Below are positions 28,063 to 37,318 of a stretch of DNA of 64,000 nucleotides, piece after piece. The DNA lies in NCBI RefSeq assembly GCF_001005825.1, contig NZ_LBHV01000001.1, forward strand, positions 868,001 through 932,000, written 5' to 3'. The number at the start of each line of letters is the position of its first letter. The stretch's first letter is position 1. The notes under the pieces were generated by a model. It saw nothing but the letters and a program-made list of their open reading frames with translations, did not search any database and was not told the origin of the DNA. The translations under genes and the position numbers were made by a program. Origin of the DNA: Rhizobium sp. LC145. Lineage in GTDB: Bacteria > Pseudomonadota > Alphaproteobacteria > Rhizobiales > Rhizobiaceae.

Positions 28063-29679
28063 ATGACACGCGAACGCATCTATCTCTTCGACACGACGCT
28101 GCGCGACGGGCAGCAGACCCCCGGCGTGGATTTCTCGGTCGAGGACAAGATCGCCATCTCCAACCTGCTCGATGACTTCGGCATAGACTATGTCGAGGGC
28201 GGCTATCCAGGTGCCAACCCGACGGACACCGCCTTCTTCTCCGAGAAGCGCACGGAGAAATCGAAATTCGTCGCCTTCGGCATGACGAAGCGCGCAGGCA
28301 TTTCCGCCTCCAACGATCCGGGCTTGAGCGTCCTTCTACAGGCAAAGAGCGACGCCATCTGCTTCGTCGCCAAGAGCTGGGACTATCATGTGCGCGTCGC
28401 GCTCGGCTGCACCAACGAGGAGAACCTCGAAGCGATCCGCGACAGCGTGATCGCCGCCCGCAGCACGGGCAAGGAGGCAATGGTCGATTGCGAACATTTC
28501 TTCGACGGCTACAAGGCCAATCCGGCCTACGCACTCGCCTGCGCCAAGACTGCCCATGACGCCGGAGCGCGGTGGGTCGTGCTCTGCGACACCAATGGCG
28601 GCACACAGCCGAACGAGGTGCGCGAGATCGTCGCCGCGGTGATCGCCTCGGGTATTCCGGGCAGCTCGCTCGGCATCCATGCCCATGACGACACCGGCCA
28701 GGCGGTCGCCAATTCGCTGGCGGCCATCGAGGCGGGCTGTCGGCAGATCCAGGGCACGCTGAACGGCATTGGCGAACGCTGCGGCAATGCCAATCTCGTG
28801 ACGCTGATCGCCACGCTTGCCCTGAAAGAGGTCTATTCCAGCCGCTTCGAGACTGCCATCGACCCTGACCGGCTGACCGGCCTGACGGTGCTGAGCCATG
28901 CCTTCGACGAATTGCTCAACCGCTCGCCGAACCACCAGAGCCCTTACGTCGGAGCCTCCGCCTTCGCCACCAAGGCCGGCATCCATGCCTCGGCGCTTCT
29001 GAAGGACCCGCGCACCTACGAGCATGTGACGCCGGAAAGCGTGGGCAATTTCCGCAAGGTCATGGTTTCCGACCAGGGCGGCAAGTCGAACTTCATCAAT
29101 GCGCTGAAGCGGCGCGGCATCGAGGTTGCCAAGGACGATCCGAAGCTGGATCAGCTCATCTCAATCGTCAAGGAACGCGAGGCATCCGGCTATGCCTACG
29201 AGGGGGCGGACGCGAGCTTCGAACTGCTTGCGCGCCGCACGCTCGGCACTATCCCGGAATTCTTCTCCGTCGAAGGTTTTCGCGTGATGGTCGAACGGCG
29301 TTTCGACTCCCACGGCCGTATCAAGATCGTCTCGGAAGCGGTGGTGACGATCGCAATCGACGGCCAGACGCTGATGTCGGTCGCGGAAGGCGACGGCCCG
29401 GTCAACGCGCTCGACCTCGCGCTGCGCAAGGATTTCGGCAAGTATCAGCACGAGATCGATGACCTCGTGCTGGCGGATTTCAAGGTGCGTATCCTGAACG
29501 GCGGCACTGAGGCGATCACCCGCGTGCTGATCGAATCCACCGATTCGAGCGGGGTGCGCTGGTGGACGGTGGGCGTTTCGGAAAACATCATCGACGCCTC
29601 GTTCCAGGCGCTGATGGATTCCGTCATCTACAAGCTGATGAAGAACCGCGAACTTGCGGGGAAGATCGCTGCGGAGTGA
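28063..29679 (+). CDS. cimA: Citramalate synthase
   Basis: Joins pyruvate and acetyl-CoA into (R)-citramalate, a threonine-independent route to 2-oxobutyrate for isoleucine. 538 residues, LeuA-like TIM barrel (FDTTLRDGQQTPGVDFS at 9-25, metal His in GIHAHDDTGQA) plus a C-terminal regulatory (LeuA dimer) domain beginning near 400. Length and domain plan fit the CimA branch rather than isopropylmalate synthase. The next gene converges with a 2-bp gap. Confidence 0.9.
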   Translation: MTRERIYLFDTTLRDGQQTPGVDFSVEDKIAISNLLDDFGIDYVEGGYPGANPTDTAFFSEKRTEKSKFVAFGMTKRAGISASNDPGLSVLLQAKSDAICFVAKSWDYHVRVALGCTNEENLEAIRDSVIAARSTGKEAMVDCEHFFDGYKANPAYALACAKTAHDAGARWVVLCDTNGGTQPNEVREIVAAVIASGIPGSSLGIHAHDDTGQAVANSLAAIEAGCRQIQGTLNGIGERCGNANLVTLIATLALKEVYSSRFETAIDPDRLTGLTVLSHAFDELLNRSPNHQSPYVGASAFATKAGIHASALLKDPRTYEHVTPESVGNFRKVMVSDQGGKSNFINALKRRGIEVAKDDPKLDQLISIVKEREASGYAYEGADASFELLARRTLGTIPEFFSVEGFRVMVERRFDSHGRIKIVSEAVVTIAIDGQTLMSVAEGDGPVNALDLALRKDFGKYQHEIDDLVLADFKVRILNGGTEAITRVLIESTDSSGVRWWTVGVSENIIDASFQALMDSVIYKLMKNRELAGKIAAE

Positions 29680-29681
29680 GG

Positions 29682-30554
29682 TCAGGGCTCCTCGAACGAA
29701 AGGCCCCAATCCTCCTCACTATACCACTCACCCTCCGGGCGCGGTTTCCGCCAGCGAAAGCTGCGGACCTGATAGGCTCGGCGGCTGCGGAAAGCATCCG
29801 CCAGCCCCTCGTGACGGCCGGGCGGCGGCGAACCCAATCCTTCCGCCCAGACGAAGCTGACCGATTGCAGGAAGCGCGCGCCGAACGAACGAGCCATGCG
29901 GTCGATCAGCAAAAAGGCTCCCGCGCGTGTAAAACCGGTCGGCTTGCCATTCTCGAAGCCGGGAATGCCGAGCGGGAACAGGAGCCTGCCACTGATCGCC
30001 AGATTGTCGATCCAGGCTGCCGGCGGATGGTCGAGGGCAAAGTTGACATAGATGACATCGGCATCCGACTTCGGCCACTCCCTCGCATCGCCCGCGACAA
30101 CCTCCACGTTGGAATAGCCTTTCAGGCTTGCCCGCGCGCGGTCGGCAAGCGCCGGGTCGAACTCCACCGCAAGCACCTTGCCGGACGAACCGACGAGTTC
30201 CGCGAGGATCGCCGTGTAATAGCCGGTACCGGCGCCGAGATGGACGACGGTCTCACTCTCGCGGATTTTAAGCGCGTGAAGTGCCGAGGCATGCAGCGAG
30301 GGCATTCCGTTGTTGACGCCTCTTTCGGTATCGAGACCGATCAGGAGGTCCTGATAAAGAACCACCGGGTCGGTCGACGCCATCTCGCGGTATTTCCGGA
30401 AATCGTTGAATATCCAGGGCGGCGGACCGATGAATGCCTCCCGCGGCACCCTCGAAAAGGCATTCATGAGCCTTGCATTTCCCGAAACGCCGGCCTTGGC
30501 CAGAATCTGCCTGGCGTAAATTCGCCGGTGGATCGGCTGCTCTTCGAAATCCAT
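29682..30554 (-). CDS. Protein-L-isoaspartate methyltransferase-like SAM enzyme
   Basis: 290-residue methyltransferase of the PCMT family, which repairs isoaspartyl residues using SAM. SAM motif I is VVHLGAGTGYYTAIL; the upstream helical block RVPREAFIGPP matches PCMT. It is longer than E. coli Pcm (208), with a C-terminal extension (RSRRAYQVRSFRWRKPRPEG) of unknown role, so true Pcm activity is not certain. It converges with cimA. Confidence 0.82.
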   Translation of the reverse strand: MDFEEQPIHRRIYARQILAKAGVSGNARLMNAFSRVPREAFIGPPPWIFNDFRKYREMASTDPVVLYQDLLIGLDTERGVNNGMPSLHASALHALKIRESETVVHLGAGTGYYTAILAELVGSSGKVLAVEFDPALADRARASLKGYSNVEVVAGDAREWPKSDADVIYVNFALDHPPAAWIDNLAISGRLLFPLGIPGFENGKPTGFTRAGAFLLIDRMARSFGARFLQSVSFVWAEGLGSPPPGRHEGLADAFRSRRAYQVRSFRWRKPRPEGEWYSEEDWGLSFEEP

Positions 30555-30680
30555 TCCTTCCTCCCCTTCACGCGCATGGATGAACGCTACGCAATCAATG
30601 CTTCACTGAAATGAATTGGTTCGCCGTGCCCTATTCCTTTAAAGCAGGACCATAACCAGAACATATCCCGGAAACATCCC

Positions 30681-31592
30681 ATGGCTACCGATACCATGCC
30701 CGACGCGGCAAAGAACGAGGATTCCGCGCGTGGCTTCGCCTTCGCGCTCTCGGCCTATTTCCTCTGGGGCTTCCTGCCGATCTACATGAAGGCGGTGGGG
30801 CATATACCGGCCATGGAAGTGCTGGCGCATCGGGTGATCTGGTCGGTGCCGGTCGCCGGCCTGGTGCTGCTCGTGCTCGGCCGCACCGCCGATATCAAGG
30901 CGGCGATCCGCTCTCCCCGCACCCTGATGATGGCAGGACTTACCGCAGCGCTCATCACCGTGAACTGGCTCACCTATATCTGGGCGATCAGCGCCGGGCA
31001 CGCGCTCGATACGGCGCTCGGCTACTTCATCAATCCCCTCTTCAGCATCTTTCTTGCGGCCGTGCTCTTGAAGGAGAAGCTCTCGCCGATGCAGCTCGCG
31101 GCGATCGCGCTGGTGGTCGTCGCCGTCGCGATCCTGACCTTCGAGGCCGGGGGCCTCCCCTGGGTGGCGCTGGTGCTGATGGTAACCTGGGGTTTCTACG
31201 CCTTCTTCCGCAAGACGCTGCCGGTCGGCCCCAACCAAGGCTTTTTCCTGGAAGTGATCATCCTCTGCCTGCCCTGCCTCTTCTACATCCTCTATCTCGA
31301 AGGCAGCGGCGAGGGCCATCTCGTCGGGACGAGCGTTTCCGACAGCCTGCTTCTGATCGCCAGCGGCGTGGTGACCGCGATTCCGCTGATCATGTATGCC
31401 AACGGCGCCAAGCTGCTCAGGCTCTCCACCATCGGCCTCATGCAGTACATAGCGCCGACGATGATCTTCCTGATCGCCGTCTTCGTGTTCCACGAGGAGC
31501 TCAGCACGACGAAGCTCATCGCCTTCGCGCTGATCTGGACGGCGCTGCTCGTCTATTCCTGGCCGATGATCCGCAACGCACGCGGGCGCTGA
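30681..31592 (+). CDS. rarD: EamA-family transporter RarD
   Basis: 303-residue inner-membrane drug/metabolite transporter of the RarD type, with about 10 helices in two EamA repeats. The N-terminal stretch GFAFALSAYFLWGFLPIYMK is the RarD signature. RarD is named for chloramphenicol resistance, but the natural substrate is unknown. An ATG at 30681 fits the AAACATCCC context. It converges with the LOG gene 33 bp away. Confidence 0.9.
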   Translation: MATDTMPDAAKNEDSARGFAFALSAYFLWGFLPIYMKAVGHIPAMEVLAHRVIWSVPVAGLVLLVLGRTADIKAAIRSPRTLMMAGLTAALITVNWLTYIWAISAGHALDTALGYFINPLFSIFLAAVLLKEKLSPMQLAAIALVVVAVAILTFEAGGLPWVALVLMVTWGFYAFFRKTLPVGPNQGFFLEVIILCLPCLFYILYLEGSGEGHLVGTSVSDSLLLIASGVVTAIPLIMYANGAKLLRLSTIGLMQYIAPTMIFLIAVFVFHEELSTTKLIAFALIWTALLVYSWPMIRNARGR

Positions 31593-31624
31593 ACACGCCC
31601 GCTACACCCCTTATCGTCTGGTCC

Positions 31625-32230
31625 CTACAGTCTGGAGATCACCGCCTCCTCGCCCGCGGCGGGGCGCTCGCCATTGCTGAACTCGAGGATGGCGGGAACG
31701 ATATCCTCCACCTCGGCGATCACCATCGGCTGGACCAGGTGCTCGCGGTGGATGAAGCCCTGCTCGCGCATGTGCTGGATGAGGTCCAGCATCGGGTCCC
31801 AGAATCCGCCGATATTGGCGAAGACCATCGGCTTCTCGTGGCGGCCGAGCTGCGCCCAGGTCATGATCTCGACGATCTCCTCCAGGGTGCCTATGCCTCC
31901 CGGCAGGGTGACGAAGGCATCGGCCTTCTGAAACATCGTATGCTTGCGGGCGTGCATGTCTTCCGTCACAATCAGCTCGTCGAGCTGCCCCAGAGAGTGT
32001 CGGGTGGCCTCCATATCGACAAGAAACTCGGGAATGATGCCGGTGACCTGACCGCCGTTCGACAGAACGCCGGAAGCGACCGCGCCCATGATACCCTTTG
32101 TGCCGCCGCCATAAACGAGGCGCAGGCCGTGGGTGGCAATGGATTTTCCCAGAGCGCGTCCGGCGGCAATATAAGCCGGATCGCGTCCCGGCTGAGAGCC
32201 GCAGTAAACGCAGATGGATCGAATCGGCAC
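31625..32230 (-). CDS. LOG-family nucleotide phosphoribohydrolase (TIGR00730)
   Basis: Rossmann-fold enzyme of the LOG family, which releases free bases from nucleoside 5'-monophosphates, including cytokinin ribosides in plant-associated strains. Signature PGGIGTLEE (residues about 101-109) and the GGGTKGIMG loop. I choose the GTG at 32230 (MPIRSICVYCG; GGAG six bases upstream) over a TTG at 32251, giving 201 residues. The real nucleotide is not evident. Confidence 0.9.
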   Translation of the reverse strand: MPIRSICVYCGSQPGRDPAYIAAGRALGKSIATHGLRLVYGGGTKGIMGAVASGVLSNGGQVTGIIPEFLVDMEATRHSLGQLDELIVTEDMHARKHTMFQKADAFVTLPGGIGTLEEIVEIMTWAQLGRHEKPMVFANIGGFWDPMLDLIQHMREQGFIHREHLVQPMVIAEVEDIVPAILEFSNGERPAAGEEAVISRL

Positions 32231-32395
32231 AATTTTCTCCGTGAAGTACAAGAAGATCAGGCGAGATTACGCCCAAACGACAAAAGTGACCGGAAAGTCC
32301 GGCAAGAGCAAGGGTTTATAGTGTGAAAAGCTTGTGAACGCAGGCCGAAAAGACTATCCGGATAATGGCGACTTACGCCGCCTGGAGAGACATTG

Positions 32396-34213
32396 ATGAT
32401 GAATAACCGTGCCGGCTGGCTCGCTCTGTCTGTACTTGCCGCAGCAACTTTGCTGATGGTGTTCTTCGTTCTGCCGCGGATTTCCAATGAAGCGAAACCT
32501 GTCGGCGAGGCGATCAATGCGGCCGGCACGGCCATCAAGGAAGCGGTGACCGAGGGCGGCGCGGCAGAGAGGGAACTCGTCGAGCCGCCGGCAGTCGCCG
32601 AAAAGGCGGTAAAGCCCGCAGAGCCCGCGCCCGGCCAAACCGCAGCGAACCAGCCCGCCACGCAATCCGCACAGCAACAGCAGCCCGCCTCCCCGGTTAT
32701 GCCGTCCTTCGACGTGCTGCGCGTTGAGCCGAACGGCTCCACGGTGATCGCCGGCAGCGCAGAGCCGGGCTCCAAGCTCGAAATCTCGGACGGCAAGACC
32801 GTGATCGCCAAGGTCGAGGTCGGCCCCAGCGGCGATTTCGCCGCAGTGCTCGACACCCCCTTGAAGCCGGGCGAACACGAGTTGGTGCTGAAGGCAACCG
32901 GCCCGGACGGCCGCAGCGTCACCTCCGAGGAAACCGCTACCGTTTCCATTCCCCAGGATCGCGCCGGAAAACTGCTCGCCCTGGTGACGAAGCCCGGCAA
33001 GGCTAGCCGTCTCATCGCCGTCCCCGGTACCGAGACTCCAGCCGGCCAACCCGCGACCGGGGCAATCACCGCTCCGACCGCGGAAACGGCGGCCGCAAGC
33101 CCCGCCCCCGCGACAGGCTCCACACCGGCGTTGCCGGAAGCATCTTCCGGCCTCGTCGCCTCCGCGCCGCCCATTCCGGCCGCACCGGGTGCCGCGGCAG
33201 GCGCCGTCGCTCCCGAACTGGCGCAGGCACTCAAGGTCACGGCCGTCGAAATCGAGGGAAGCAAGATCTTCGTTGCCGGCCTCGCCAAGCCGAACGCCTC
33301 CCTGCGCGGAGAAGCCGACGGCAAGCCGATCGGCAAGGCCACCGCCGATGGAAACGGCCACTTCGTGATCGAGGGAACCGCCGACCTCACGATCGGCGAC
33401 CATACCATCAGCGTCGAAACGGTGGGGCCGAACGGCCAGGTGCAGCTGCGCGTCGAAGTTCCCTTCAACCGGCCTTCCGGAGAACAGATCGCCGCCGTTG
33501 CCGGACCGCGGTCCTCGCAGGAGCTGTCGCCCATCGACGGCGGCGCCTTCGACAAGCTGCGCAACGATGTGGCACGCGCCTTCGACATTCTGCGCGGCCT
33601 TTATGCGGATGGGCGTGAGCCTTCCATGGAAGAACTCGCCGCTGCCCGTTCCGCTACCGGCATCGCCCTGAAATCGCTTTCCGAGTATCGCGTGCCGGTC
33701 GACGCGATCCCTTCGGTGAAGGCGATCGCCGAAAAGACCGCCGTCGAAGCGAGCAAGGCGCTTGCCGCGCTCGATACGCTGCCGAAGGAGATCAACGCGG
33801 TGGGCACGGGCTTAGCGGGCATCAGCGACATGATCGCCCAGGCCATCGGTCCGGTGATCGCCAAGGGGCTCGAGGAGAGCGAAACCGCCGCAGCCGAGCC
33901 GGCTGCCGCAACGCCGGCTCCGCAGACTGCGCCGGCAGCCGCCGAGAGCGCAGCCGGCACCCCGACGATCGCCCAGGCGCCGCTCACGCCGAGCGAGCAG
34001 AATTCGGTGATCATCCGACGCGGCGACACGCTGTGGCAGATTTCCCGCCGCATCTATGGCCAGGGCGTCCGCTATACGACGATCTATCTGGCCAACCAGG
34101 ACAAGATCGCCAATCCGGACATCATCCAGCCGGGGCAGACTTTCGAAGTTCCGAACGAAGCGCTGCCCGATGCGGAGGAAGTGCATCGCACGCGCCTGCG
34201 GCAGAAGAGCTGA
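32396..34213 (+). CDS. LysM-domain envelope protein with repeated Ig-like modules
   Basis: 605-residue protein anchored or secreted by one N-terminal hydrophobic segment (about 8-27, WLALSVLAAATLLMVFFVL). A Glu/Ala/Pro-rich linker and two Ig-like beta-modules (about 100-185 and 275-360, each with a xGSxxxxGxAxPx motif) precede helical regions. A C-terminal LysM domain (RRGDTLWQISRRIYG to QPGQTFEVP) should bind peptidoglycan. It likely acts in the periplasm on cell-wall architecture. A TTG at 32393 and ATGs at 32396 and 32399 lie next to the GGAGAGA site; I use 32396. A terminator follows. Confidence 0.85.
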   Translation: MMNNRAGWLALSVLAAATLLMVFFVLPRISNEAKPVGEAINAAGTAIKEAVTEGGAAERELVEPPAVAEKAVKPAEPAPGQTAANQPATQSAQQQQPASPVMPSFDVLRVEPNGSTVIAGSAEPGSKLEISDGKTVIAKVEVGPSGDFAAVLDTPLKPGEHELVLKATGPDGRSVTSEETATVSIPQDRAGKLLALVTKPGKASRLIAVPGTETPAGQPATGAITAPTAETAAASPAPATGSTPALPEASSGLVASAPPIPAAPGAAAGAVAPELAQALKVTAVEIEGSKIFVAGLAKPNASLRGEADGKPIGKATADGNGHFVIEGTADLTIGDHTISVETVGPNGQVQLRVEVPFNRPSGEQIAAVAGPRSSQELSPIDGGAFDKLRNDVARAFDILRGLYADGREPSMEELAAARSATGIALKSLSEYRVPVDAIPSVKAIAEKTAVEASKALAALDTLPKEINAVGTGLAGISDMIAQAIGPVIAKGLEESETAAAEPAAATPAPQTAPAAAESAAGTPTIAQAPLTPSEQNSVIIRRGDTLWQISRRIYGQGVRYTTIYLANQDKIANPDIIQPGQTFEVPNEALPDAEEVHRTRLRQKS

Positions 34214-34235
34214 GACCGGCGATAAAGATTTACGG

Positions 34236-34263
34236 AAGGGCAGCGGATTCGCTGCCCTTTTTT
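34236..34263 (+). terminator. Terminator after the LysM protein gene
   Basis: GGGCAGCG / CGCTGCCC stem with a GATT loop, AA before and TTTTTT after. Strong intrinsic terminator. Confidence 0.92.
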
Positions 34264-34402
34264 CATGAGGCCCCACCGTGAGCTCTTGACCGGCCGGAGG
34301 CGGTGAGCTGGCCTCGAACTTTCACAATCACGTCATTGCAAGCTTCGCTTCTCCGTCCTATGTGCCGGGAAACGTTTTTTGCCCGCCGGCGCGGAGAGAT
34401 TC

Positions 34403-36292
34403 ATGGCAGACCGGAAAAAGACCGTATCGGCGGATTCCAGCAATCCGCTGGGAACCCTCGTCAACCTATGGCCCTATATGTGGCCGGCAGACCGGCCCGA
34501 TCTCAAGGCGCGGGTGATCTGGGCGACCTTCTACCTCTTCCTTGCCAAGTTCGTGCTGCTCGCGGTGCCCTATTTCTTCAAGTGGGCGACCGATGCGCTG
34601 AACGGCCGGCTCGACATGGCGGGCATACTGCCGGCCTTCCTGCTCGGCGCGACCGTGCTCGTCATCGCCTACAATCTCACCCGCATCCTCCAGGTCGGCC
34701 TCAATCAGCTTCGCGACGCGCTTTTCGCTTCTGTCGGCCAATATGCGGTGCGCCAGCTCGCCTACAGAACGTTCGTGCACATCCACCGGCTTTCGCTGCG
34801 CTTCCATCTGGAGCGCAAGACCGGCGGCCTTTCGCGCGTCATCGAGCGCGGCACCAAGGGCATCGAGACCATCGTCCGCTTCACCATCCTCAACTCGGTG
34901 CCGACACTGCTCGAATTCCTGCTCACCGCCGTGATCTTCTGGGCGAGCTACGGCTTCACCTACGTCCTCGTCACGGCCGTCACCGTCTGGGCCTATGTCT
35001 GGTTCACGGTGCGGGCCAGCGACTGGCGCATCTCGATCCGCCGGGCGATGAACGACAGCGACACCGAGGCCAACACGAAGGCGATCGACTCCCTTCTCAA
35101 CTACGAGACCGTCAAGTATTTCGGGAACGAGGAGATGGAGGCGAAGCGCTTCGATGCCTCCATGGCGCGCTACGAGAAATCAGCGACCGAGGTCTGGACT
35201 TCGCTCGGCTGGCTCAACTTCGGCCAGGGGCTGATCTTCGGTCTCGGCACGGCGGTGATGATGGTGATGTCGGCGCTTGCCGTACAGCGCGGCGAGCAGA
35301 CCATCGGCGATTTCGTCTTCGTCAACGCGCTGCTGCTGCAGCTTTCCGTGCCGCTCAACTTCATCGGCTTCGTCTATCGTGAAATCCGCCAGGGGTTAAC
35401 CGATATCGAGCAGATGTTCGACCTCCTGGAAGTCGAGGCGGAGGTGGAGGACCGGCCCGACGCCGAGGCGCTCGACATTCGCCAGGGCGCGATCGCCTTC
35501 AAGGACGTGCATTTCGCGTACGATCCGGACCGGCCCATCCTCAAGGGCATTTCGTTCGAGGTGCCAGCCGGCAAGACCGTGGCGATCGTCGGCCCATCGG
35601 GGGCCGGCAAATCGACGATCTCGCGCCTGCTCTACCGTTTCTACGACGTGCAGAAGGGCGCGGTCACCATCGATGGCCAGGACGTGCGCGAGGTCACCCA
35701 GAAGTCGCTCCGGGCAGGCATCGGAATGGTGCCGCAGGATACGGTGCTCTTCAACGACACCATAGCCTACAACATCCGCTACGGACGCCCTTCCGCCAGC
35801 GACGAGGACGTTGAGACCGCGGCCGAGGTGGCGCAGATAGGCAACTTCATCCGGCGCCTCCCGCAGGGTTTCAAGACCACGGTCGGCGAACGCGGGCTGA
35901 AGCTCTCGGGCGGGGAAAAGCAGCGCGTGGCGATTGCCCGCACCATCCTCAAGGCGCCACCGATCCTGATCCTCGACGAGGCGACATCGGCGCTCGACAC
36001 CACGACCGAACACGAGATCCAGTCCGCGCTCGATACCGTTTCGAAGAACCGCACGACGCTGGTCATCGCACATCGGCTGTCGACGGTCATCCATGCCGAC
36101 GAGATCATCGTGCTGCGCGACGGGCAGATCGCCGAGCGGGGGAACCATGCCTCGCTGCTTGCCGCCAACGGGCTCTACGCCTCCATGTGGAACCGCCAGC
36201 GCGAGGCGATCCAGGCCGAAGAACATCTGCGCCAGGTGCGCGAGAGCGACGATCTCGGCATCATCGCGCGCGGCCAGCCGGCGGCGGAATGA
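34403..36292 (+). CDS. Atm1-type ABC exporter
   Basis: 629-residue half-transporter: N-terminal six-helix membrane domain (about 30-320) followed by an ATPase domain with Walker A GPSGAGKST, signature LSGGEKQRV and Walker B ILILDEATSALD. The closest well-known relatives are Atm1/ABCB7-like bacterial exporters that move glutathione-linked compounds and confer heavy-metal tolerance. The start at 34403 (MADRKKTVSADS) has a GGAGAGA site; a TTG at 34379 is weaker. It is followed by a 49-residue membrane peptide 25 bp away. Confidence 0.9.
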   Translation: MADRKKTVSADSSNPLGTLVNLWPYMWPADRPDLKARVIWATFYLFLAKFVLLAVPYFFKWATDALNGRLDMAGILPAFLLGATVLVIAYNLTRILQVGLNQLRDALFASVGQYAVRQLAYRTFVHIHRLSLRFHLERKTGGLSRVIERGTKGIETIVRFTILNSVPTLLEFLLTAVIFWASYGFTYVLVTAVTVWAYVWFTVRASDWRISIRRAMNDSDTEANTKAIDSLLNYETVKYFGNEEMEAKRFDASMARYEKSATEVWTSLGWLNFGQGLIFGLGTAVMMVMSALAVQRGEQTIGDFVFVNALLLQLSVPLNFIGFVYREIRQGLTDIEQMFDLLEVEAEVEDRPDAEALDIRQGAIAFKDVHFAYDPDRPILKGISFEVPAGKTVAIVGPSGAGKSTISRLLYRFYDVQKGAVTIDGQDVREVTQKSLRAGIGMVPQDTVLFNDTIAYNIRYGRPSASDEDVETAAEVAQIGNFIRRLPQGFKTTVGERGLKLSGGEKQRVAIARTILKAPPILILDEATSALDTTTEHEIQSALDTVSKNRTTLVIAHRLSTVIHADEIIVLRDGQIAERGNHASLLAANGLYASMWNRQREAIQAEEHLRQVRESDDLGIIARGQPAAE

Positions 36293-36317
36293 TCTTTCTC
36301 AAGTTTAAGGTGGAAGC

Positions 36318-36467
36318 ATGAGTATCAAGAGAACAACGAAATATTCCTGGAAAAGAGCGCTCCTGGCCGGCGGCCTCGTGGCCGCCTATCTGGTCGTATG
36401 GACACTCTACGGCTCGCCGCTGCTCGCGCTGACCACTTGGCTCGGCTGGGTGGAGCCGCAGCCGTAG
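36318..36467 (+). CDS. 49-residue single-pass membrane protein
   Basis: Short gene with ATG at 36318, a good AAGGTGGAAG site, stop TAG at 36465-36467. The N-terminus is basic (MSIKRTTKYSWKR), then one hydrophobic segment (about 14-31, ALLAGGLVAAYLVVWTLY) and a short polar end. I recognise no family. It lies between the ABC exporter and psd, in the same direction, suggesting it accompanies one of them. Coding status rests on start context and clean composition. Confidence 0.7.
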   Translation: MSIKRTTKYSWKRALLAGGLVAAYLVVWTLYGSPLLALTTWLGWVEPQP

Positions 36468-36604
36468 GGCTCACTAGGGCATTGCGGGGCGGCGCTTTGC
36501 CGCGACTGGCATCAAGCTCCACCTGTGGTCGAGCGCGGGAACCGCATTGCCGCCCAGGCGGTTTCCTTGTAGTCAGTTGGCACTGACAAAGCAGGAGACG
36601 CCGG

Positions 36605-37306
36605 TTGATCAACCTCTTCGACACCATTCGCAACACGCTCGTTCCCGTCCACAAGGAAGGCTATATCTTCGTCGCGGCCTTCTTCCTGGCTTCGCTGATC
36701 CTCGGCTGGATTGCCGAGCCGCTGTTCTGGATCGGCCTGGTGCTGACGCTCTGGTGCGCCTATTTCTTCCGTGATCCGGAACGGGCGGTGCCGCAGGACG
36801 ATGACCTCGTGCTCAGCCCCGCCGATGGCCGCATCTCCCATGTCGCGGCGGTCGTGCCGCCGGCGGAGCTCGGTCTCGGCTCCGAGCCCATGCTGCGCAT
36901 CTCCGTGTTCATGAACGTGTTCGACTGCCACATCAACCGCTCTCCGGTACGCGGACAGGTGACGCAGATCGAATACCGGGCCGGCCAGTTCATCAATGCC
37001 GAACTCGACAAGGCGAGCGACGACAACGAGCGCAACGGCCTGGTGATCGAGACCCGTCACGGCAAGATCGGCGTCGTGCAGATCGCCGGCCTCGTCGCGC
37101 GGCGCATCGTCTGCTGGGTGAAGCCCGGCGAGCCGGTCGACGCCGGCGAGCGCTTCGGCCTGATCCGCTTCGGCTCGCGGCTCGACGTCTTCGTGCCGGA
37201 AGGCGCCCAGCCGCGCGTTACGGTCGGGCAGAAGGCCATCGGCGGCGAAACCGTGCTTGCCGAGTTCGGTTCGGCCAAGGGCCCCATCGTCAGCCGCCGC
37301 AGCTAA
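36605..37306 (+). CDS. psd: Phosphatidylserine decarboxylase proenzyme
   Basis: Makes phosphatidylethanolamine from phosphatidylserine at the inner membrane. 233 residues, of the shorter alphaproteobacterial type. One or two N-terminal hydrophobic segments (about 20-52) precede the catalytic part; the pyruvoyl site forms by self-cleavage at Gly-Ser in [11 protein letters not shown]. The start is a TTG at 36605 (AGGAG seven bases ahead), consistent with the conserved [18 protein letters not shown]. It is followed after 12 bp by pssA. Confidence 0.96.
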   Translation: MINLFDTIRNTLVPVHKEGYIFVAAFFLASLILGWIAEPLFWIGLVLTLWCAYFFRDPERAVPQDDDLVLSPADGRISHVAAVVPPAELGLGSEPMLRISVFMNVFDCHINRSPVRGQVTQIEYRAGQFINAELDKASDDNERNGLVIETRHGKIGVVQIAGLVARRIVCWVKPGEPVDAGERFGLIRFGSRLDVFVPEGAQPRVTVGQKAIGGETVLAEFGSAKGPIVSRRS

Positions 37307-37318
37307 GGGAGGCGCAGC

